8,007 bases of DNA from Caulobacteraceae bacterium (GTDB taxonomy: Bacteria; Pseudomonadota; Alphaproteobacteria; Caulobacterales; Caulobacteraceae), in NCBI GenBank assembly GCA_004144935.1, contig SDZP01000153.1, positions 1 to 8,007 of the forward strand, written 5' to 3'. The position numbers and the translations under genes are program-made. Positions 1-5,772 of this stretch are shown in pieces (the first letter of the stretch is position 1; each line of letters opens with the position of its first letter). The notes under the pieces were generated by a model. That model was not told the DNA's origin. It saw nothing but the letters and a program-made list of their open reading frames with translations, and did no database searches.

Positions 1-477
1 GAACATCACGTCCGGGCGGCCGGCGTCGTATTCGTCGAACACCAGGGCCATCGGCCGCTGCAGGCACCAGGGCAGGATGCCTTCGCGGAATTCGGTGATC
101 TGCTTGCCGTCCTTCAGGACGATGGCGTCCTTGCCGACGAGGTCGATGCGGCTGACGTGGCTGTCGAGGTTGACCCGGACCAGCGGCCAGTTGAGGCGGG
201 CGGCGACCTGTTCGATGTGGGTCGACTTGCCGGTGCCGTGATAGCCCTGCACCATGACGCGGCGGTCGAAGGCGAGGCCGGCGACGATGGCCAGCGTCGT
301 CTGCGGATCGAACCTGTAGGCCTCGTCGATGTCCGGCACGTGGCTGTCGCGATGGCTGAAGGCAGGCACCTTCATGTCGCTGTCGACGCCGAAGACGTCA
401 CGGATGGAGACCTGCTTGTCCGGGACCAGGCTCAGCAGGGGATCGGCGGCGGCGGGGTTGTCGATGAGGTCGGCCAT
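1..477 (-). CDS. cobS: CobS-type AAA+ ATPase (cobaltochelatase CobS subunit), 3' part outside window
   Basis: Translation from the ATG at 477 gives 159 residues open to the window edge; the family is usually about 330 residues, so roughly the C-terminal half is missing. Visible are a conserved N-terminal stretch with VPAFSHRDSHVPDID near residues 37-51, a Walker A loop GYHGTGKST at 78-86, and a Walker B strand ALVFDEYD at 144-151, which together are typical of CobS. CobS is the ATPase that, with CobT and CobN, drives aerobic cobalt insertion into hydrogenobyrinic acid a,c-diamide for vitamin B12; it is a cytoplasmic MoxR/Mg-chelatase-like AAA+ protein. CobT would be expected beyond position 1, downstream on this strand. 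A divergent gap of 62 bases separates it from the PAP2 gene. The J-domain and BolA genes nearby match a common alphaproteobacterial neighbourhood. Whether it serves B12 synthesis here cannot be seen. Family assignment is confident; the exact role is less so. Confidence 0.93.
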   Translation of the reverse strand, partial: MADLIDNPAAADPLLSLVPDKQVSIRDVFGVDSDMKVPAFSHRDSHVPDIDEAYRFDPQTTLAIVAGLAFDRRVMVQGYHGTGKSTHIEQVAARLNWPLVRVNLDSHVSRIDLVGKDAIVLKDGKQITEFREGILPWCLQRPMALVFDEYDAGRPDVMF

Positions 478-527
478 GTTGATGGTTCGATACCGCGTTT
501 GAAGCGTTGGGCAAACACTCGTTCGAC

Positions 528-531
528 AGGA
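528..531 (+). promoter_or_regulatory. Ribosome binding site deciding the PAP2 gene start
   Basis: AGGA lies 8 bases before the ATG at 540. This favours that ATG over the in-frame TTG at 507, which has no purine-rich sequence at a suitable distance and would add 11 residues that do not look like a family N-terminus. Confidence 0.6.
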
Positions 532-539
532 ACCCGTGC

Positions 540-1292
540 ATGAACCGTAAGGAATTGTTGCAGCCGGCCCATTGGCCCGCCTTGACGCTACGGATGCTGC
601 GAGCAGCGCGCGCCGAGCTGGCGGCGGTCGGGGCGTTGCTGGTCCTGGGCGTCGGGGTGCTGTCCTTCATGGAGATCGCCGACGACGTCGGCGAGGGCGA
701 CACCAAGGGGATCGACATGTCGATCCTGATGATGTTCCGCGAGCCCGGCGATCCGCTGACCCCGATCGGCGGGCGCTGGGTGCGCGAGGCGGTGGGCGAC
801 ATCACCGCCCTGGGCGGCTGGACGGTGCTGACCCTGTTCGTGCTGTTCCTGGTCGGCTTCCTGCTCAGCCTGAAGCGCTGGCGCGAGGCGCTGGTGCTGC
901 TGGTGGCGGCGATGGGCGGCACGGCGCTCGGCCAGACCCTGAAGGGCGTTTTCGGACGCGAGCGGCCGGACGAGGCCTGGCGGCTGGTCGAGGTGGCCAA
1001 CGCCAGCTTCCCCAGCGGCCACGCGATGATGTCGGCGGTGGTCTACCTGACCCTCGGCGCCCTGGTGGCCCGGTTCGCCAACCGCACGCGGGTCAAGCTT
1101 TTCGCCATGACGGTGGGGGTGATCCTCACCGCCATGGTCGGGGTCAGCCGGGTCTACCTCGGCGCCCACTGGCCCAGCGACGTGCTGGCGGGCTGGTGCG
1201 TTGGGGCGGCCTGGGCCATGGCCTGCTGGCTGGCGTCCTGGGCGGCGGAGAAGTGGTGGGGCAGGGACGTCGACGAGCGGACCGAAGGGTAG
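540..1292 (+). CDS. PAP2-superfamily integral membrane phosphatase
   Basis: This 250-residue protein carries all three motifs of the type 2 phosphatidic acid phosphatase superfamily. Motif 1 is K135...GRERP (139-143), motif 2 is PSGH (158-161), and motif 3 is SR (203-204) followed by GAHWPSD (208-214). H161 and H210 are the expected catalytic histidines. Hydrophobic segments around 27-44, 93-111, 117-131, 163-180, 188-203 and 215-236 indicate a multi-pass inner-membrane protein with the active site near the periplasmic face. The family dephosphorylates lipid phosphates such as phosphatidic acid or undecaprenyl pyrophosphate; the substrate cannot be assigned here. It is transcribed alone, divergent from cobS and ending 7 bases before the stop codon of the convergent J-domain gene. 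It sits between two genes that are often neighbours in related genomes, so it may be a lineage-specific insertion. Confidence 0.93.
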   Translation: MNRKELLQPAHWPALTLRMLRAARAELAAVGALLVLGVGVLSFMEIADDVGEGDTKGIDMSILMMFREPGDPLTPIGGRWVREAVGDITALGGWTVLTLFVLFLVGFLLSLKRWREALVLLVAAMGGTALGQTLKGVFGRERPDEAWRLVEVANASFPSGHAMMSAVVYLTLGALVARFANRTRVKLFAMTVGVILTAMVGVSRVYLGAHWPSDVLAGWCVGAAWAMACWLASWAAEKWWGRDVDERTEG

Positions 1293-1299
1293 GGCCGCC

Positions 1300-1944
1300 T
1301 CAGGCCAGCTTCGCCTTCTTCAGCGTCTTCCACGCCTGGATCACCCGCTGCAGCTTGTGCTCGGCCGAGCGGTCGCCGCCGTTGCTGTCGGGGTGACAGC
1401 GTTTCAGCAGCTCGTGGTAGCGCTTCTTGATGTCCTTGGGCTCGGCGGTGTCGTCGAGATCCAGGTCCGCCAGGGCGCCGCGTTCCATCTTGCCCAGCAG
1501 CCGCCCGTCGGCGCGCGGCTTGGCCTGCACCTGCGAGGTGCCGCTGCCGAACAGGCTGAAGGGATCGACGAAGGCGCCCGGGTCGCGGGTGCCCGCCTGG
1601 GCCTCACGGCTGCGGTTGGAGGCCTTCATCGACCAGGTCGGCCGCTCGCCGGTCAGGCGCGAGGCCTGCACCTCGGCCACCTGGGCGTCGCTCATGCCGG
1701 CGAAGAAGTTCCACTGCTTGTTGTACTCGGCCGCGTGCGGCTGGCAGAACCAGTAGTGCTCGTTCATCATCTGCCGGGACTTCGGCGCGCGGGCCGTCGC
1801 CGCGGTGCGGCAACCGGCGTGGTCGCAGGCCCGCTCGCCCGGCTTCAGGGCGTTGACGTCGGTCTCCGCTTCCTTCTCGCCCTCCTTGGGCGGCCGGACA
1901 CGGATGTCGATTAGTCGGGGTCGGTATTGAAAGGCGCCACTCAT
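1300..1944 (-). CDS. J-domain protein with C-terminal DnaJ domain
   Basis: The 214-residue product ends in a J domain of about 55 residues (roughly 157-212): helix II KKRYHELLKRC, the invariant HPD at 184-186, then helix III. J domains stimulate the ATPase of DnaK-type Hsp70 chaperones. There is no G/F-rich region and no DnaJ zinc-finger repeat, so it is a class C (type III) co-chaperone, not the housekeeping DnaJ. The N-terminal part has C40, C45, C67 and H70 (CX4C...CX2H), a possible metal site, plus an aromatic stretch at 61-83; a Ser/Arg-rich linker covers about 105-145. Genes of this kind are common next to cobS and bolA in alphaproteobacteria, which suggests client-specific chaperoning, but no client can be named. 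It is divergent from bolA with only 45 bases between the two start codons. Confidence 0.9.
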   Translation of the reverse strand: MSGAFQYRPRLIDIRVRPPKEGEKEAETDVNALKPGERACDHAGCRTAATARAPKSRQMMNEHYWFCQPHAAEYNKQWNFFAGMSDAQVAEVQASRLTGERPTWSMKASNRSREAQAGTRDPGAFVDPFSLFGSGTSQVQAKPRADGRLLGKMERGALADLDLDDTAEPKDIKKRYHELLKRCHPDSNGGDRSAEHKLQRVIQAWKTLKKAKLA

Positions 1945-1989
1945 CGCCCGAAGTATGGGCCCTCAACGTGGGCTTTTCCAGAATTGAAC

Positions 1990-2268
1990 ATGACCGACTC
2001 ACCCCCCATATCAAAAGTGATCCATGAAAAGCTCACCTCGGCCTTCGCCCCCACCCGGCTGGAGGTGGTGGACGACAGCGCGCGGCACCAGGGCCACGCC
2101 GGGCACCGGGAGGGCGGCGAGAGCCATTTCAACGTGGTGATCGAGGCGGCGGCCTTCGCCGGGGTCAACCGGGTGGCGCGCCAGCGGCAGGTTTATGCGG
2201 CGCTGGCGGAGGAACTGGCCGGGCCGGTGCATGCGCTTTCAGTGAAAGCGACGGCGCCGGGGGAATAA
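1990..2268 (+). CDS. bolA: BolA-family protein
   Basis: Starting at ATG 1990 the product is 92 residues, the normal size for BolA. Family signatures are HAGH at 36-39, GESHFNVV at 43-50, RVARQRQVYAAL at 61-72 (the class II KH-like core) and the near-invariant C-terminal H81 in VHALSV. BolA proteins pair with monothiol CGFS glutaredoxins, with conserved histidines helping to hold a [2Fe-2S] cluster, and are tied to iron homeostasis and stress morphology; some bind DNA. An upstream in-frame non-ATG extension to 1927 would overlap the divergent J-domain gene and was not used. No clear Shine-Dalgarno precedes the ATG. The first 15 codons are unusually A/T-rich for this window, as often seen at weakly structured initiation regions. 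It stops 27 bases before the end of the convergent response-regulator gene. Confidence 0.95.
   Translation: MTDSPPISKVIHEKLTSAFAPTRLEVVDDSARHQGHAGHREGGESHFNVVIEAAAFAGVNRVARQRQVYAALAEELAGPVHALSVKATAPGE
2234..2250. repeat. Perfect 7-base inverted repeat at the 3' end of bolA
   Basis: CGCTTTC-AGT-GAAAGCG can fold into a 7-bp stem with a 3-base loop, 15 bases before the bolA stop codon. No U-tract follows on either strand, so it is not a standard terminator. It may stabilise the mRNA end or be coincidental. Confidence 0.4.
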
Positions 2269-2295
2269 CATCCCTCCCCAATTCGGAGCGGAAGC

Positions 2296-2676
2296 TCAGC
2301 CCCGCTTGGCCGCCAGTTCCTTCAGCACCCGCTCCAGGTCGCCCTGACGGAACGGCTTCTGCAGCACCAGGGCGCCCCGGTGGGCCTCGACCAGGCCCGC
2401 CTCGCCATAGCCGCTGGCGAAGGCGAACGGGATGCCGCGGGCTTTCAGCTGGTCGGCGACGGGGAAAATCTGGCGGCCGCCGACGTTGACGTCGAGGATG
2501 GCGGCGTCGAGTTCGGACTCGGTGGCCAAGGCCATGGCCTGATCGAGATCCGGGGCGGGACCGACAATGGCGCAACCAAACTCGGTCAGCATGTCTTCCA
2601 CCAGCATGGAGACGAGCATCTCGTCTTCCACGACAAGCACACGAAGGCCGTCGAGACCCGCTACGCTATCCACCAT
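2296..2676 (-). CDS. Single-domain response regulator, FATGUY type (MrrA-like)
   Basis: The 126-residue product is one receiver domain with no output domain. Visible are the acidic pocket E17/D18, the phospho-acceptor D62 in AILDVN, the switch residue S88 in FASGYG, and K107 in LQKPF. The FASGYG box corresponds to the FATGUY motif, which in alphaproteobacteria marks single-domain regulators phosphorylated by HWE/HisKA2 histidine kinases. In Caulobacter the known example MrrA feeds the general stress response; this protein fits that description, but orthology is unproven. The start is ATG 2676, with GAGGGG nine bases upstream; the TTG at 2679 is less likely. A SigmaT/EcfG-type promoter lies about 100 bases upstream. 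It is not coupled to a kinase gene here, consistent with a hub that acts in trans. It ends facing bolA and lies downstream of aroB on the same strand, with a 143-base gap. Confidence 0.93.
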   Translation of the reverse strand: MVDSVAGLDGLRVLVVEDEMLVSMLVEDMLTEFGCAIVGPAPDLDQAMALATESELDAAILDVNVGGRQIFPVADQLKARGIPFAFASGYGEAGLVEAHRGALVLQKPFRQGDLERVLKELAAKRG

Positions 2677-2685
2677 CAATGCAAA

Positions 2686-2691
2686 CCCCTC
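2686..2691 (-). promoter_or_regulatory. Ribosome binding site of the response regulator
   Basis: GAGGGG on the minus strand lies 9 bases before the ATG at 2676 and supports that start over the TTG one codon earlier. Confidence 0.6.
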
Positions 2692-2774
2692 GCCCGAACC
2701 CGACGCGTCCCGCCCTTGGACGGCGCGCGCTACACAGACATCGTGGGAGCATAAGCCCCCGCTTAAGGCACCAG

Positions 2775-2800
2775 AACGGCGCTAGGGTCGGGTGAGTTCC
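2775..2800 (-). promoter_or_regulatory. EcfG/SigmaT-type general stress promoter
   Basis: On the minus strand GGAAC (2796-2800) is followed by exactly 17 bases and CGTT (2775-2778). This matches the consensus GGAAC-N16/17-CGTT reported for the alphaproteobacterial general stress sigma factor (SigmaT in Caulobacter). It points at the response regulator and predicts an untranslated leader of about 90 bases. The site lies between the aroB stop and the regulator start, so it drives only the regulator. I scanned the other GGAAC copies in the window by eye and none had CGTT at the right spacing. Confidence 0.72.
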
Positions 2801-2819
2801 CGAGATTCCGCAAAAAAGT

Positions 2820-3929
2820 TCAGACCGCGCCTTCGCCCCTGAGGAAGGCTGTCAGCGGGCCGGGATCGACGGCCTTCGCCACATGGGTCGCGCCGATCGC
2901 CGTCGGCAGGACCAGCGTGATGGTGCCACCCTCGGCCTTCTTGTCCTGCGCCATGTGGCCGACCAGGCGGGCGGCGTCGAACGGATGGCCGGCGACCTGA
3001 TCCAGCCGCGTGGGCAGGCCGACCCCCGCCAGCAGGGCTTCGGCCCGCGCCGCGTCGGCCGGCGGGCAGAGGCCCCGGGCGGCGGCATAGCGGAAGGCCA
3101 GGGCGCAGCCGGCGGCCACGGCTTCGCCGTGCTTCAGCGCCTCGCCGTAACCGTTCTCCGCCTCCAGGGCGTGGCCGAAGGTGTGGCCGAGGTTCAGCAG
3201 CGCGCGGCGGCCGGCCTCCTTCTCGTCCTCGATGACGATCTCCGCCTTCATCGCCACGCAGCGACGGACGGCCTCGGCCAGGGCGGCGGGCTCGCGCGCC
3301 ATGGCGGCGGCGGCCTGTCCCTCCAGCCAGGCGAAGAAGCCGGCGTCGCCCAGCAGGCCGTACTTGACCACCTCGGCCATGCCGCAGGCCATCTCGCGGT
3401 CCGGCAGGGTGGCCAGGACATCGAGGTCGGCCAGCACCAGGCGGGGCTGATGGAAGGCGCCGATCAGGTTCTTGCCGCGCGGGGTGTCGATCGCGGTCTT
3501 GCCGCCGACGGACGAGTCGACCTGGGCCAGCAGGGTGGTCGGGATCTGGATGAAGTCGATGCCGCGCTTGTAGATGCTGGCCGCGAAGCCCGCGAGGTCG
3601 CCAACCACGCCGCCGCCCAGCGCCACGATCAGGTCGCCGCGATCCAGCTCCAGCGCCAACAGGCGGTCCGAAAGGTCGGCCAGTCCCTCGAAGCTCTTGG
3701 AGGCCTCGCCGGGCGGAATGGTGATCAGGTGGGATTCGACGCCCGCGGCGGCCAGGGCGGCGACCAGCCGGCCGGCGTGCAGGCCGGCGACCGTCTCATC
3801 GGCGACGATGGCGGTGCGGCCGCGCTTCAGCAGCGGGGCGATGTAGCTGCCGGCATGGTCGATCAGCCCCGCGCCGATAACGACATCGTATTCGCGGCCG
3901 GCCAGGTTGACGGGAACGGTCAGGGTCAT
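2820..3929 (-). CDS. aroB: 3-dehydroquinate synthase
   Basis: This 369-residue protein has the normal AroB length. It converts 3-deoxy-D-arabino-heptulosonate 7-phosphate to 3-dehydroquinate, step two of the shikimate pathway, in the cytoplasm, using NAD+ and a divalent metal. The NAD-binding loop GGGVVGDLAGF is at 105-115 and the active-site segment DSSVGGKTAID is at 138-148 (K144). The metal ligands are E186 in MAEVVKYG, H249 in NLGHTFGHA and H267 in LKHGEAV. The start ATG overlaps the aroK stop as ATGA (3926-3929), so the two are probably translationally coupled, with aroK first. The aroK-aroB order is widespread in proteobacteria. No residue expected for catalysis is missing. Confidence 0.98.
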   Translation of the reverse strand: MTLTVPVNLAGREYDVVIGAGLIDHAGSYIAPLLKRGRTAIVADETVAGLHAGRLVAALAAAGVESHLITIPPGEASKSFEGLADLSDRLLALELDRGDLIVALGGGVVGDLAGFAASIYKRGIDFIQIPTTLLAQVDSSVGGKTAIDTPRGKNLIGAFHQPRLVLADLDVLATLPDREMACGMAEVVKYGLLGDAGFFAWLEGQAAAAMAREPAALAEAVRRCVAMKAEIVIEDEKEAGRRALLNLGHTFGHALEAENGYGEALKHGEAVAAGCALAFRYAAARGLCPPADAARAEALLAGVGLPTRLDQVAGHPFDAARLVGHMAQDKKAEGGTITLVLPTAIGATHVAKAVDPGPLTAFLRGEGAV

Positions 3930-4465
3930 GCCGCGTGGGCCTCCAGGGCGCGCAGGATGGCGGCGACCGATTCCTGGTGCGGGGTTTCGCCCAGCTCGAC
4001 GGTGATGTCGGCCAGGGCGTAGATCGGATAGCGCACCTCGGCGAGGGCGGTCAGGGCCGTCAGCGGGTCCTTGCCCTGGACCAGCGGCCGGTTGTCCTTG
4101 CGGGCGACGCGGCGGGCCAGGATGTCGATATCCGCCTTCAGCCAGACCGACAGGGCCTTCTCGGCGATCAGGGCGCGGGTGCCCTCGTTGATGAAGGCGC
4201 CGCCGCCGGTGGCCAGCACCATCGGACCGTCCTCCAGCAGCCGGCCGATGACCCGCCGCTCCCCGTCCCGGAACTCCGCCTCGCCGAAGGTCGCGAAGAT
4301 GTCGGGGATCGAGCGGCCGGCCGCCGTCTCGATCTCGGTGTCGGCGTCCTTGAACGGCAGGTCCAGGGCCGTGGCCAGCCGCCGTCCGACGCTCGACTTG
4401 CCGACGCCCATCAGGCCGACCAGGGCGATGGTTCTGTTGCGCAGATGGGGCGGAGGCGAGGCCAT
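3926..4465 (-). CDS. aroK: Shikimate kinase
   Basis: The 179-residue product is a complete shikimate kinase, which phosphorylates shikimate at the 3-hydroxyl with ATP, step five of the pathway to chorismate. It shows a Walker A loop GLMGVGKSS at 17-25, the DAD motif at 40-42, the shikimate-binding Arg in FRDGER (R66), the GGG turn at 87-89, the lid Arg in NRPLV (R126) and R145 in VRYPIY. It is the first gene of the aroK-aroB unit and overlaps aroB by four bases. No Shine-Dalgarno precedes ATG 4465; a weak TGTAAG sits nine bases before it (4475-4480, minus strand), so the transcript might be leaderless, but that is only a suggestion. Upstream lies the divergent gap with the palindromic repeat pair. 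Confidence 0.98.
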   Translation of the reverse strand: MASPPPHLRNRTIALVGLMGVGKSSVGRRLATALDLPFKDADTEIETAAGRSIPDIFATFGEAEFRDGERRVIGRLLEDGPMVLATGGGAFINEGTRALIAEKALSVWLKADIDILARRVARKDNRPLVQGKDPLTALTALAEVRYPIYALADITVELGETPHQESVAAILRALEAHAA

Positions 4466-4522
4466 GGGCAGGCGCTTACACGATCCGTCACCGGCGCGGG
4501 AGAGGTGGTCACCCCAGGTTTT

Positions 4523-4678
4523 CCTTCTCCCCCTGGGGGAGAAGGTGGCCCCGAAGGGGTCGGATGAGGGGTCGCACCGGCTTCTGACGCAAGCCTTTGC
4601 CGCCCCACCGCAATTTCAAGACCGGCGCGACCCCTCATCCAGCGCTACGCGCCACCTTCTCCCCCAAGAGGGAGAAGG
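4523..4678. repeat. Inverted pair of palindromic intergenic repeat units (REP/MITE-like)
   Basis: Two related units of about 57 bases stand head to head (4523-4580 and 4622-4678) around a 41-base spacer. Each unit has an outer palindrome: 4523-4545 has 11-base arms around a single T, and 4655-4678 has 9-base arms around a 6-base loop. Each also has a small inner hairpin, CCCC-GAA-GGGG at 4549-4559 and GCGC-TAC-GCGC at 4642-4652. Each further has a perfect shared 14-base end, GGATGAGGGGTCGC at 4562-4575, matched in reverse at 4627-4640. Motifs of the form CCTTCTCCCCC...GGATGAGGG are, as I recall, scattered in intergenic regions of Caulobacterales and rhizobia. The element fills most of the 257-base divergent gap 4466-4722; I see no RNA gene or small ORF there. 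Confidence 0.85.
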
Positions 4679-4722
4679 GAGCTCTGAGGCAAACTGTCCA
4701 CGCCCTGTGCTAAGCTCACCCC

Positions 4723-5772
4723 ATGAAGCTGCTCCCGACCCTCCTGGCCGCCTGCCTTCTCGCCACCACGGCCCAAGCGCAAAGCGTCGAAGTCGCGCCC
4801 CTCGCCGCTCCCGACGTCTTCTCCGGCGGCGCGCGCGACAGCGGCCTGGGCCCGGACCTCTGGAAGGGCTCGTCGCCGGAGATCGCCCGGCGCATCATCC
4901 CCACGCTCGGGGCCAGACCCCTCAGCCCGGCCGCCCGCGGCCTGGCGGTGCGGCTGCTGTCGACCGGCGCCAACGCCCCGGACGGGGCCGGCGACGATCG
5001 CCCGCTGGCGGCGGCGCGGGCCCGCGCCCTGCTGGCGCTGGGCGAGCCGGCGGCCGCCAACGCCTCCGTCGAGCGCATTCCCAACCTGACCGCCGAGCCG
5101 GCCCTGGCCGAGACCGCCGCCGAAACCGCCCTGCTCACCGGGGCGGACGACCGCGCCTGCCGCATCGAAGAGGGGATCACCGTCGGCCGCGGCGAGATCT
5201 ACTGGCTGCGCCTGCGCGCCTACTGCCAGGCCCTGGCCGGCCAGGCCGAGGCGGCGCAGCTCACCCTGACCCTGGCCCAGGAAAAGGCGCGCGACGCCAC
5301 CCTGGGCCGGCTGATGACGGCGCTGCTGATCGGCGCCGAGCCCGGCGCGCCGTCGGCCCGCGACGGCCTGGAGACGGCCCTGTCGCGCAAACTGGGCCTG
5401 GCCACGCCGTCCTCCGCCACCGCGCCGGCCGCCATCGACACCGCCGGACTTGAGGCCCTGCTGCAGGCCGGGCCGCCCGGCGATCTCTATGCGGCCGCCC
5501 TTGGCCTGCCCCTCGACGGCGCCGCCCGCGACAGCCTGTTCGCCGCCGCCGGCAAGTCCGCCGCCGCGCCCGGACGGCTGGCCGCCCTGCAGGCCGCCGC
5601 CGACCGCGGCCTCGCTGGCGAGACGGCGCTGATCGCCCTGGCCATCGCCCAGGACAGCGGCAAGGCGGGCCTCACCCCCCACGACCGGGCGGCCATCGTT
5701 CGGGCTCTGGTCCGCGCCGGCCTGGTCCAGGACGCCCGCGCCTTCGCCTTCGAAGGCCTGTCGGCGCCGTGA
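4723..5772 (+). CDS. Exported Ala-rich protein of unknown function
   Basis: I do not recognise this 349-residue protein. It begins with a clear Sec signal peptide (MKLLPTLLAACLLATTAQA) with a likely cleavage after A19, so it is probably periplasmic or secreted. The mature part is very rich in Ala, Leu, Gly and Arg, with no membrane segment, and reads as successive short amphipathic helices (for example 95-112, 125-139, 170-190, 283-297, 321-345), reminiscent of helical-repeat (TPR/SEL-like) folds. No TPR consensus can be confirmed. Only two Cys remain after processing, C146 and C168, which could form a disulfide. A flexible Ala/Pro/Ser linker lies near 225-240. The start has no Shine-Dalgarno. 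The stop overlaps the xerD start as GTGA, so xerD translation is likely coupled to it. Codon bias matches its neighbours, supporting a real native gene. Confidence 0.85.
   Translation: MKLLPTLLAACLLATTAQAQSVEVAPLAAPDVFSGGARDSGLGPDLWKGSSPEIARRIIPTLGARPLSPAARGLAVRLLSTGANAPDGAGDDRPLAAARARALLALGEPAAANASVERIPNLTAEPALAETAAETALLTGADDRACRIEEGITVGRGEIYWLRLRAYCQALAGQAEAAQLTLTLAQEKARDATLGRLMTALLIGAEPGAPSARDGLETALSRKLGLATPSSATAPAAIDTAGLEALLQAGPPGDLYAAALGLPLDGAARDSLFAAAGKSAAAPGRLAALQAAADRGLAGETALIALAIAQDSGKAGLTPHDRAAIVRALVRAGLVQDARAFAFEGLSAP

Noticed and set aside
507..539. TTG start extending the PAP2 protein by 11 residues
   Set aside because: There is no ribosome binding site for TTG 507, while AGGA is well placed for ATG 540.
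1959..1973. GCCC-N7-GGGC hairpin followed by TTTT in the J-domain/bolA divergent gap
   Set aside because: A four-base-pair stem is too weak, and a terminator makes little sense between two divergent starts.
2812..2849. Terminator for aroB: GCCTTC/GAAGGC stem (2829-2849) followed by a T6 run on the minus strand
   Set aside because: The stem has six base pairs with a 9-base loop inside the coding end, and 11 bases separate it from the T-run, so it does not fit an intrinsic terminator.
2883..4022. Long plus-strand open frame opposite aroB (379 codons)
   Set aside because: It lies antisense to aroB, whose catalytic motifs are intact. Its composition (repetitive G, Q, A, D, R) is what high-GC codon bias produces in a shadow frame, and there is no recognisable domain.
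4744..4755. LAAC lipobox in the exported protein (residues 8-11)
   Set aside because: The hydrophobic stretch before C11 is too short for a lipoprotein signal, and a good AQA signal-peptidase I site follows at 17-19. It remains a weak alternative.
4071..5453. Long plus-strand open frame crossing aroK, the repeat pair and the exported-protein gene
   Set aside because: It runs through the intergenic palindromes and antisense to aroK, with a low-complexity R/P/G/A product. It is a high-GC artefact.
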